NCBI GenBank assembly: GCA_002697705.1
Contig: NZXL01000005.1
Location: 1-8,540 of the forward strand
Length of the DNA stretch: 8,540 bases
Source of the DNA: Methanobacteriota archaeon
GTDB taxonomy: Archaea; Thermoplasmatota; Poseidoniia; Poseidoniales; Poseidoniaceae
Reading direction: 5' to 3'
The notes beneath the pieces were generated by a model. The model worked only from the letters and a program-made list of their open reading frames with translations, was not told the origin of the DNA and ran no database searches. Position numbers and translations under genes: made by a program. Positions within the stretch are counted from its first letter, which is position 1, and each line of letters begins with the position of its first letter. Of this stretch, positions 1 through 5,938 are shown piece by piece.

Positions 1-267
1 GGTTATTTCCCAACCTATACACTGGGAAATCTATATGCGTCACAATTATTACAAGCCATGGCACAGGAACTTGGAGATATTGACGAAATAATTCAATCTG
101 GCGACTGGTCTAGTTTACTCGATTGGCTGAGACCTAAAATACATCATCAAGGTAGTAAATGGACTCCTAGTGAATTAATCCAAAAGGCGACAGGAATGCC
201 ACCTTCTCCTGAACCCTTCTTACAGTATGTTGAAGAAAAGTATTCTAATCTGTATAACTTAGATTAA
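1..267 (+). CDS. Carboxypeptidase Taq-type (family M32) metallocarboxypeptidase, C-terminal part
   Basis: This is the last 88 codons of a gene that begins before the window; frame 1 is open from base 1 to the TAA at 265-267. It starts with GYFPTYTLGNLYASQLL, a hallmark segment of M32 zinc carboxypeptidases that lies well after the HEXXH zinc motif. It continues with WLRPKIHHQGSKWTPSELI, then a TG...SPEPFLQYVEEKYSNLY ending, also typical of the family's extreme C-terminus. M32 enzymes are about 500 residues long and cytoplasmic, and they remove C-terminal amino acids from peptides with broad specificity. The HEXXH catalytic motif is outside the window, so activity cannot be judged. The ATG at 58 is an internal Met, not a start. 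The gene converges on the small membrane-protein gene with no spacer. The family call is confident; the physiological substrate is unknown. Confidence 0.9.
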   Translation, partial: GYFPTYTLGNLYASQLLQAMAQELGDIDEIIQSGDWSSLLDWLRPKIHHQGSKWTPSELIQKATGMPPSPEPFLQYVEEKYSNLYNLD

Positions 268-564
268 TTATTCATCAGAACCATCGTCAGAACCGATCAT
301 AGATTCCATTCTTGCAGTTAATTCATTAATTGCATCCATCAAATCATTAGTTCTGTCATCTTCTTTATCAGTTCCAAAGGAAATACCTAGCATTGTAATC
401 ATTGCCCCAGCCAACATTGTGAATGCTGGCCAATAAATGTCAGATGCAGTCATATTTCCATCAGCTTGTATTCCGCCCCAAATTGCTCCAATAATGAATA
501 CTACAAATCCAATAATAATTTGTTGATATCCGCTTCCAAGTGTTTCTTCTAATCCTTCGCTCAT
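268..564 (-). CDS. Small two-helix membrane protein with acidic tail, function unknown
   Basis: A 98-residue protein that I do not recognise. It has a short acidic N-terminus (MSEGLEETLG). Two hydrophobic helices follow at about residues 13-32 (IIIGFVVFIIGAIWGGI) and 44-64 (YWPAFTMLAGAMITMLGISFG), joined by a short loop. The hydrophilic C-terminus is amphipathic and strongly acidic (DLMDAINELTARMESM, then SDDGSDE) and could form a short coiled coil. The open frame extends to an ATG at 579, but the ATG at 564 is preferred because it has a clear Shine-Dalgarno-like AGGAG seven bases upstream; that AGGAG overlaps the first five codons of the longer version. It is the last of the minus-strand genes, 78 bp after pyrC, and its TAA abuts the stop of the convergent M32 gene. 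The coding call is fairly sure; the function is open. Confidence 0.75.
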   Translation of the reverse strand: MSEGLEETLGSGYQQIIIGFVVFIIGAIWGGIQADGNMTASDIYWPAFTMLAGAMITMLGISFGTDKEDDRTNDLMDAINELTARMESMIGSDDGSDE

Positions 565-642
565 AATAAGTCTCCTCATAGCAATTATTACACAGAGACT
601 TTTAATCTATTTCCCTATTTTTCGCTCAAAATAAAGGTTTTA
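565..642 (-). promoter_or_regulatory. Spacer between pyrC and the small membrane protein, possible promoter
   Basis: This 78-bp AT-rich spacer lies upstream of the small membrane-protein gene. On the minus strand it contains GCGAAAAATAGGGAAATAGATTAAAAG. The AGATTAAAAG part could act as a TATA-like element about 40-50 bases before the ATG at 564. A short T4 tract just after the pyrC stop might end that transcript. The AGGAG ribosome binding site sits just inside the longer reading-frame version, at about 572-576. The promoter assignment is inference from base composition only. Confidence 0.25.
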
Positions 643-2055
643 CTATTTCCAAGGCCCCATCAAGATAGGTTTTCCAATAGTTCCTGCTTCAACCAATATC
701 TTTCCTTTATGTCCAGTGATTTGGTTTCTTTCAAAGACAGGTATTCCGTCTACAACTGTCAAAACAGGCCATCCTACTAATTCTCTTCCAGCAAAAGGAT
801 TCCAACCAACTCTAGTCCAAGAATCTTCATCTTTAACAACTGCACTGTGGTTCATATCTACAAGAACAATATCTCCATCATAGCCAACTTCTAGTTTTCC
901 TTTACCTATCATTTGGTAGCAATCAGCCACATTTGTTGACATCCAGTTAACTACGTCTTCTAAAGTACACTTCCCTTCATTTACATTGGTCAACATAACT
1001 GCTAGCGAGGTTTCAACCCCAGGCATTCCACTTGGTGCCTCGGGGAACCCTTTTGATTTTGCCTCAAGAGTGTGAGGCGCGTGGTCAGTAGCGATACATT
1101 GGATAGTTCCATCCACTAATCTATTCCACAGCCTTTGTCTATCGGCAGAATACCTAATCGGTGGATTCATTTGTAATCTAACTCCCTGTTCATCAACATC
1201 TGTCTCGTCAAAAGTTAGGTGTTGAGGTAGAACTTCAGTAGTAATAATCGGGTGTTGTTCAGTTTTTGATGGAAGTTTACAATAGTCGGCCAAATAATCC
1301 GCTTCAATTCCAGAAGTTAGATGAAGAATATGTAATCTGTGGCCGGTTTTAACTGCTAATTCAACCGATAGTTTAGTCGCTAATAAGGCTGTGATGTCAT
1401 CTCTGTAATATGCATGAGCAGCGACATCTGTACGCCCTTTGACCAATTTTCTACGTTCATTCATTCTGTCTTCATCTTCAGCATGAACCGCAATTAATCC
1501 CGCCGTTTCAGTGAAGATTCGTTCTAGCGCTACTTTATCAGAAACCAGCAGAGTACCTGTTGATACACCCATGAAAATTTTGATGCCACAAATCCCTGGT
1601 ATAGCAATCGGATTATCTCGAGTACCTACCGCTTCCTGTAAATCTTCGACATTGTCCTCGGTTGCCCCAATAAAGAAGCCATAATTAGTTACGCATTTTT
1701 GTGCCGCAGTGTCTAGTTTACCTTGCATCCCCTCAAGATTTGTGATAGATGGGACGTTATTTGGCATATCCAAGAAAGATGTGATTCCACCACTTGCAGC
1801 AGCAGCTGAACCACTCCCAAGATCTTCTTTATCAGGTTGCCCAGGGTCTCTAAAATGTACTTGTGGGTCAATACAACCAGGTAATAGATGAAGGCCTGTA
1901 CCATCGACAAACATTTCTCCGTCCAGACTTTCCAAGGCTCCAGAATCAGCAATTTCAGAAATGATACCATCAGTTATTCGCAAATCTCCGATTTTAGTTG
2001 CATTTGGTAGAACCATTGTGGCGCCGCAGATTAGTAAATTGCCGTTGTTTTCCAT
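643..2055 (-). CDS. pyrC: Dihydroorotase, class I, Gln-for-His metal-site variant
   Basis: A 470-residue amidohydrolase that interconverts carbamoyl-aspartate and dihydroorotate, the third step of pyrimidine synthesis, in the cytoplasm. Motifs in order: DPQVHFRDPG at 63-72 (metal and substrate arginine), GIKIFMG with the probable carboxylated metal-bridging Lys159, AVHAED with His191, HLTS with His245, MNPPIR at 296-301 (the substrate Asn region that separates it from allantoinases), TDHAPH with Asp324, and SGMPGVET near 342-349. The first His of the usual HxH pair is Gln65. From memory this occurs in a known dihydroorotase subgroup common in Bacteroidetes, to which the GIKIFMGVSTG and IAVHAEDE segments also look close. 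The length is slightly above the usual ~430. The reading frame extends to a TTG at 2064, but the ATG at 2055 is preferred: AAGG lies 11 bases upstream of it and only 2 from the TTG. The gene starts 48 bp after mogA and could share its transcript. Confidence 0.93.
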   Translation of the reverse strand: MENNGNLLICGATMVLPNATKIGDLRITDGIISEIADSGALESLDGEMFVDGTGLHLLPGCIDPQVHFRDPGQPDKEDLGSGSAAAASGGITSFLDMPNNVPSITNLEGMQGKLDTAAQKCVTNYGFFIGATEDNVEDLQEAVGTRDNPIAIPGICGIKIFMGVSTGTLLVSDKVALERIFTETAGLIAVHAEDEDRMNERRKLVKGRTDVAAHAYYRDDITALLATKLSVELAVKTGHRLHILHLTSGIEADYLADYCKLPSKTEQHPIITTEVLPQHLTFDETDVDEQGVRLQMNPPIRYSADRQRLWNRLVDGTIQCIATDHAPHTLEAKSKGFPEAPSGMPGVETSLAVMLTNVNEGKCTLEDVVNWMSTNVADCYQMIGKGKLEVGYDGDIVLVDMNHSAVVKDEDSWTRVGWNPFAGRELVGWPVLTVVDGIPVFERNQITGHKGKILVEAGTIGKPILMGPWK

Positions 2056-2103
2056 CTTAATCAATACCTTGCATTTCTACCCAATGAATGAACTTTGAGG
2101 TTG

Positions 2104-2694
2104 TTAGCACCGCCTTGCATCCTTAGGACGAAAAGCATTGCACACATCATCATTCATGTCCATATATGGCCCTCCAAGCAAATCAATGCAATAAGGAACT
2201 GCTTGCCAAATTTTATCAATGGTTTCTCGTATTGCTTTAGGCCTTCCTGGTAGATTGAAGATCAAACAATTACCTCTAGTGCCTCCAACTTGTCTTGAAA
2301 GGATAGCAGTGGGGACATATTCCAGTGAAATATATCTCATCTGTTCGCCAAACCCATCCAATATTCTGTCGCAAACTGCAATAGTTGCTTCAGGAGTGAC
2401 ATCTCTTTTAGCAGGCCCAGTTCCCCCAGTAGTTACAATTACATCACAACCAATATCATCGGATAATTCAATCAATGTTTGTTTGATAATCGATAAATCA
2501 TCTGGTATACATCTGTAGATTATTTCAGCGGGACTAGTTAGTGCTTGTTCAAAGAATTGTAAAATTGCAGGACCTCCTTGATCAACATATTCTCCACTAC
2601 TCGCTCTATCACTAACTGTGATAATGCCTAATGTGACCTTATCGCCACATGTATCTTTAGAGCCACTGATGACAGTATTGGCTTGCAAGCTCAT
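2104..2694 (-). CDS. mogA: Molybdopterin adenylyltransferase MogA
   Basis: A 196-residue protein of the MoCF-binding fold. MogA adenylylates molybdopterin using ATP, the step before molybdate insertion by MoeA. GIITVSDRASSGEYVDQGGP at about 23-42 is the N-terminal hallmark. IPDD (near 63-66) carries the equivalent of E. coli Asp49, and TTGGTGPAKRDVTPEAT (88-104) carries the equivalent of Asp82. FGEQMR...VPTAILSRQVG, LPGRP and AVPYCIDLLGGPY complete a close match to E. coli MogA as I remember it, rather than to MoaB or CinA. Differences are about a dozen extra N-terminal residues (SGSKDTCGDK region) and a shorter loop before AVPYC. A GTG codon directly precedes the chosen ATG and could be used instead. 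The gene begins about 10 bp after the stop of the large membrane protein, which implies co-transcription. No other molybdenum cofactor gene is in the window. Confidence 0.94.
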   Translation of the reverse strand: MSLQANTVISGSKDTCGDKVTLGIITVSDRASSGEYVDQGGPAILQFFEQALTSPAEIIYRCIPDDLSIIKQTLIELSDDIGCDVIVTTGGTGPAKRDVTPEATIAVCDRILDGFGEQMRYISLEYVPTAILSRQVGGTRGNCLIFNLPGRPKAIRETIDKIWQAVPYCIDLLGGPYMDMNDDVCNAFRPKDARRC

Positions 2695-2703
2695 CACCTA
2701 TGC

Positions 2704-4797
2704 TCAGTTTTCGCCATACTTTGCATGAACGTCAGCATGGAAATTATCTAGCAAAGTATCTTCAAATAACTCAGTTTGTCTTCTAACCTTTGTAGACCTT
2801 ATGTGAAGGAATGCTGCTCCAATGAAAACGATGATAATCAGTGGAATTACAGCTTCCAGTTTATACTGGTGCATGAATTTAACAATTCCTTCTGCAGTAT
2901 AAGCCCAAGTGACTGAAGCAATAGCGCCGCCGATAAAAGTTGCAGCAAGAACTCTTGTGAATTGCATTCTAGACAAAAGACCTAGCATAGCCCCAACTAA
3001 AACTCCCGATGCCATGAATGGAATCCAAACGAACACAATTAGTCCCCAGAATCCCCATTTATTGATCATCTCACGCTTTTCATTAGCCATATATTCTACA
3101 GTTGAAAGTGTATTACCTAGGAATTTGGTTTGCAACATCTTGCCACCAAGTCCGTCTTGCTTTGCAACTGCAACGATTCTATCATCATCCTTACCACCAC
3201 TTTCAACTCGACCTGCTCCAGAGCGGTCTGCTAGAGTTGAAATTTGATTTCTCGCCTTTACAATTAATTCTTGGCTACCTAGCAGGTCTTTGTTTCGATC
3301 AGAAATGTATCTGTATAATTCAACTTCAACTTCATCTGTTGTTTTCTTAAATCTAAAGAAAGCAAATTTCTGAGTAGGTCGATAAATCACTGAAACAAAA
3401 ATAACACTATCATCGCTGGTAACAACAGCGCCTTCCATCTCGACATCGCTTCTGCGAGTGAAGAAAAGGTCTAGACTATCTCGAACTTCGTCTTCAACTC
3501 TAGAAAGAGTATGAAGTTCAGAAAAGAAACTAGAATAATCCTGTTCATCTTCTAACTCTGCACCTTCCGCTCCAGTGCCTATTCCAACACCACTATCAAA
3601 GTCAATGGCTTGATTTATTCCAATAGTTCTAACTGTTAGTTGAACTGGTTTGAATACACGGAATATTGCAAATTCTTCTAATATTTCTCGAAGAACTTCA
3701 GCACGGACATCCTTGCTGTCAGAGAGGGTTGCATCCGTATTTTTATACGGAACCATGATGTCAATAGAAAGCTCACGCGACTCAATTTTGTATAATTCCC
3801 AATCGACTAATATGTTCAAGCGTTTAGCAGTCTTATTCAAAGAGTCTTCAACAAGACGGGAAATATGAGTTCTAGATAATACATCATCAGTATCTTGGTG
3901 GTATATTTTGTACATTATAGGATAGATTACAAGTAATGTGACTGCAGATAGTGATAGAGAAATGAATGCCATCCACCATGCAGGAATTCCAGCAGTTCCG
4001 CCAGTCAGCATTGCGGTTTCTCTTCCTCCACCTAATTCAGCAGCCATGAGGATGTATCCCCAGTCTCCTAAGTCCTTGGTCGTCCAACAAGTTCTACTTC
4101 CAGAATCTGTAATTCTTACTTCGCTTTTTGTATCAGAGTCTACAAATGGTAAGAAAGAGAAAAATCCTCCATCATTAATTTCTAATTCGAAGCCTATAGT
4201 TTTACTAATTTTTTCTCCATCTTCAACCACGCTAGCATTTGCAATATCGCTATTATTGAAAATGCTGACCTCGAAATATATTTGATATTCACCGACTCCT
4301 AGGTTTTCATATGAAGCTTCAAAGTAAGATCTTCCATCTTCTACTTCCTTTACCAGTTCTTCACTAATGCCGGCCCAATCATTGTCTACTTCCGTTATCG
4401 TATAGTTCATCACTGCAAAACCATCAACTAGATTATGGCCTGCCAATGAGAAATATTCCAAGTCATTCTCAGGGAATATGTGTATCCATGGAGTGTCTTC
4501 AATATCTTCACATTCTTCTCCTGTATCCAAGAATGTTTGTGATGCTTTGTGGTCTAGGGTAGTTGAAGAACCAAAAATACCACTGGACATACAAAATATG
4601 ACCAATGCAAATAATGCTCCATAACCAAAACCGGCAAATAACACATAATCTTCTTTGTTTGTTAGAAATCGTTTCTTTTGACTTTTGGAGCGACGGCGTC
4701 TGATTTCGCTAATTTCTTTTGCGACTTTATCACGCGCTTTTTGCTCAACATCGACCTCTGCGATGTTGTCGGCGCCATCAATCATTTCATCGCCCAT
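2704..4797 (-). CDS. Composite membrane protein with COG2426-like (small multidrug export family) C-terminus
   Basis: About 697 residues. The N-terminus is charged and basic (IRRRRSKSQKKRF near 32-44), hence cytoplasmic. TM1 is at about 51-72. An exterior domain of ~200 residues (73-272) is rich in acidic and beta-prone segments, with exactly two cysteines (Cys96, Cys237; possible disulfide) and three N-glycosylation sequons (Asn131, 181, 187). TM2 is at about 274-296. A cytoplasmic domain follows (297-580), alpha/beta-looking with an acidic Gly/Glu linker near 400-420; I do not recognise it. The C-terminal hydrophobic region (582-665), NKWGFWGLIVFVWIP then GVLVGAMLGLL then FTRVLAATFIGGAIAS, resembles the conserved second half of the Sm_multidrug_ex/COG2426 family; its Pro-broken first segment may be re-entrant. 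The tail is KVRRQTELFEDTLL. The frame is open to a GTG at 4821; ATG 4797 is preferred because the extra residues (LVTFLRV) are atypical, but no ribosome site decides it. It is followed about 10 bp later by mogA. The transport role is unproven. Confidence 0.82.
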   Translation of the reverse strand: MGDEMIDGADNIAEVDVEQKARDKVAKEISEIRRRRSKSQKKRFLTNKEDYVLFAGFGYGALFALVIFCMSSGIFGSSTTLDHKASQTFLDTGEECEDIEDTPWIHIFPENDLEYFSLAGHNLVDGFAVMNYTITEVDNDWAGISEELVKEVEDGRSYFEASYENLGVGEYQIYFEVSIFNNSDIANASVVEDGEKISKTIGFELEINDGGFFSFLPFVDSDTKSEVRITDSGSRTCWTTKDLGDWGYILMAAELGGGRETAMLTGGTAGIPAWWMAFISLSLSAVTLLVIYPIMYKIYHQDTDDVLSRTHISRLVEDSLNKTAKRLNILVDWELYKIESRELSIDIMVPYKNTDATLSDSKDVRAEVLREILEEFAIFRVFKPVQLTVRTIGINQAIDFDSGVGIGTGAEGAELEDEQDYSSFFSELHTLSRVEDEVRDSLDLFFTRRSDVEMEGAVVTSDDSVIFVSVIYRPTQKFAFFRFKKTTDEVEVELYRYISDRNKDLLGSQELIVKARNQISTLADRSGAGRVESGGKDDDRIVAVAKQDGLGGKMLQTKFLGNTLSTVEYMANEKREMINKWGFWGLIVFVWIPFMASGVLVGAMLGLLSRMQFTRVLAATFIGGAIASVTWAYTAEGIVKFMHQYKLEAVIPLIIIVFIGAAFLHIRSTKVRRQTELFEDTLLDNFHADVHAKYGEN

Positions 4798-4855
4798 GAC
4801 GCGCAGAAAGGTCACTAGCACATGAACCCAACGATTGGAAAATCATGCAAGTGTC

Positions 4856-4881
4856 AAAAAATCGCTAAAAATAGACTAAAT
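4856..4881 (-). terminator. Oligo-T tracts downstream of tRNA-Phe
   Basis: On the minus strand, just after the encoded CCA of tRNA-Phe, there are two T runs: T5 at 4867-4871 and T6 at 4856-4861. They are separated by AGCGA, and no stable hairpin precedes them. Oligo-T stretches without a hairpin are the usual termination signal for archaeal RNA polymerase. They would separate the tRNA transcript from the membrane-protein gene about 60 bp further on. If the host is bacterial, a hairpin would be expected and the call would weaken. Confidence 0.5.
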
Positions 4882-4957
4882 TGGTGGGTAGGGCCGGACT
4901 TGAACCGGCGACCTCAGCATCTTCAGTGCTGCGCTCTCCCAACTAAGCTACCTACCC
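4882..4957 (-). tRNA. tRNA-Phe (GAA), CCA encoded
   Basis: A complete 76-nt cloverleaf. The acceptor stem is GGGTAGG with CCTACCC (7 perfect pairs), then discriminator A and an encoded CCA at 4882-4884. Positions 8-9 are TA. The D arm is GCTT-AGTTGGGA-GAGC, with one T-G wobble. The anticodon arm is CAGCA-CTGAAGA-TGCTG with anticodon GAA at 4922-4924, which reads UUC/UUU phenylalanine codons. The variable loop is AGGTC, and the T arm is GCCGG-TTCAAGT-CCGGC. There is no intron. The gene lies 61 bp downstream of rph on the same strand and upstream of two oligo-T tracts. No strong TATA-like promoter is seen in the 61-bp gap (TTGAAATG about 30 bases upstream is a weak candidate), so read-through from rph is possible. 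Confidence 0.97.
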
Positions 4958-5018
4958 AGTAATCGTGGCGATGACAACTGGCATTTCAAGCCTTCCGAAA
5001 AATGAAGGAAGTAAAGGT

Positions 5019-5843
5019 TCACTCTATTCCGTCTAAAATGGCTACCTGTGCTTCGAATAAAGCCTCGAGTCCAGCGTCTGCTTGTGAAAGTAATGCTGAA
5101 AGTTCTTCCTTAGAAAATGTCGATTCTTCACCAGTACCTTGAATTTCAACATATTTTCCATCACTAGTTTTTACTACATTCATATCTACATCTGCATTAG
5201 AGTCTAGGATATAGTCAAGGTCAAGATATACATCCCCATCTATCAATCCTACAGACAATGCAGCAAGGTCATGAGGTATGACATCATTTTCGTGATTCTT
5301 TCTCTCTGCCTCAGATAGTTTTGGAGCAGTCCAACCAGACTTTCTTTCTTCATCTGTTGGTCTCAAATCTATAGGCAAACATATTCCTTGGGCTATCATT
5401 CTTCTAACTGCGAGTCTAAGTGCTATGTTAGCAGCAGTAATGGAAGCACATCTAGTCCCTCCATCAGCGTTTAGAACGTCACAATCAATGTTTAGAGAAA
5501 TCGGACCTAATGCTTCAAGATCTACTGCGGCACGTAGTGAGCGAGCGATTAATCGCTCAATTTCTTGAGTACGGCCTTTTGCACCTCGTCTTTCTCTTCT
5601 AAACCTTGAATCTGTAGAACCTGGGAGAAGAGAATATTCTGCGTGTACCCATCCTTTGGTTGAGTCTCTAGGGAACCAACCAGGAAGTCTAGATTCTTTG
5701 GTACAGCACACTAAAATTACTGTATCTCCTTGTCTGTAAAGTATAGACGCAAGTGCATTTGGTGTAAAATCAATCTCTACTTCTACATGTCGCATTTGAT
5801 TGGGCTCTCTCTCGGTTTCAAAGTCGGTTTTGAATTTGGCCAT
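5019..5843 (-). CDS. rph: Ribonuclease PH, bacterial type, with internal insertion
   Basis: A 274-residue phosphorolytic 3'-5' exoribonuclease that trims tRNA 3' ends, releasing nucleoside diphosphates. GWVHAEYSLLP (64-74) is followed by a basic patch (SRFRRERRGAKGR, 79-91) and QEIERLIARSLRAAVDL (93-109), the segments for RNA contact and ring assembly. IDCDVLNADGGTRCASIT holds the phosphate-binding GTR at 129-131. DLDYILDS places the two catalytic aspartates at 208 and 214, six apart as in known RNase PH, and ADVDMNVV follows. These motifs fit hexameric bacterial RNase PH rather than the archaeal exosome subunit Rrp41, whose equivalent segments differ. At about residues 160-188 there is an extra hydrophilic stretch (TDEERKSGWTAPKLSEAERK) that makes it ~30 residues longer than the usual ~240. 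The N-terminus lacks the common DGR..DxLRP opening. The gene starts at the ATG at 5843, divergent from the thiolase, and leads into tRNA-Phe. Confidence 0.93.
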   Translation of the reverse strand: MAKFKTDFETEREPNQMRHVEVEIDFTPNALASILYRQGDTVILVCCTKESRLPGWFPRDSTKGWVHAEYSLLPGSTDSRFRRERRGAKGRTQEIERLIARSLRAAVDLEALGPISLNIDCDVLNADGGTRCASITAANIALRLAVRRMIAQGICLPIDLRPTDEERKSGWTAPKLSEAERKNHENDVIPHDLAALSVGLIDGDVYLDLDYILDSNADVDMNVVKTSDGKYVEIQGTGEESTFSKEELSALLSQADAGLEALFEAQVAILDGIE

Positions 5844-5938
5844 GACACTCGCAGAACTTTTCTTTCATCAAATCTTCTCATGAAATAGATGAAAAATTAA
5901 ATGCACACATTCAAGATAAGTGCCCTTTTAGCCACTTT
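5844..5938. promoter_or_regulatory. Divergent promoter region between rph and the thiolase
   Basis: This 95-bp spacer separates two outward-facing starts, so it must hold both promoters unless transcripts begin inside the genes. The AT-rich GAAAAATTAAATG (5891-5903) lies about 40 bases before the thiolase ATG and could be a TATA-like element serving a short leader. On the other strand ATTTTTCATCTATTTCATG is a comparable AT-rich stretch for rph. No strong Shine-Dalgarno precedes either ATG. The centre contains TTTCATC at 5863-5869 and its inverse GATGAAA at 5888-5894, with a TCATGA palindrome between them. The presence of promoters is inferred from geometry; the exact elements are guesses. Confidence 0.45.

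Noticed and set aside
58..267. A separate 69-residue gene starting at the ATG at 58
   Set aside because: The same frame is open to base 1, and the upstream residues (GYFPTYTLGNLYASQLL) are an M32 carboxypeptidase signature. It is therefore the tail of a larger gene.
1709..1970. Small open frames on both strands inside pyrC
   Set aside because: They overlap a confidently identified enzyme in other frames, show no family motifs and have no ribosome site. The same reasoning applies to the overlapping frames inside mogA, the membrane protein and the thiolase.
643..2055. Allantoinase or hydantoinase, or an inactive dihydroorotase paralogue
   Set aside because: MNPPIR and HFRDPG are dihydroorotase substrate motifs, and Lys159, His191, His245 and Asp324 are all present. 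The single Gln change is known, from memory, in a dihydroorotase subgroup.
4991..5008. Hairpin CCTTC...GAAGG just after the rph stop as an intrinsic terminator
   Set aside because: The stem is only 5 bp, the loop is 8 bases and no T-tract follows on the minus strand. It is too weak to call.
5019..5843. Archaeal exosome subunit Rrp41
   Set aside because: GWVHAEYSLLP, LIARSLRAAVDL and DCDVLNADGGTR match RNase PH itself, and no Rrp42 or Csl4/Rrp4 gene is adjacent.
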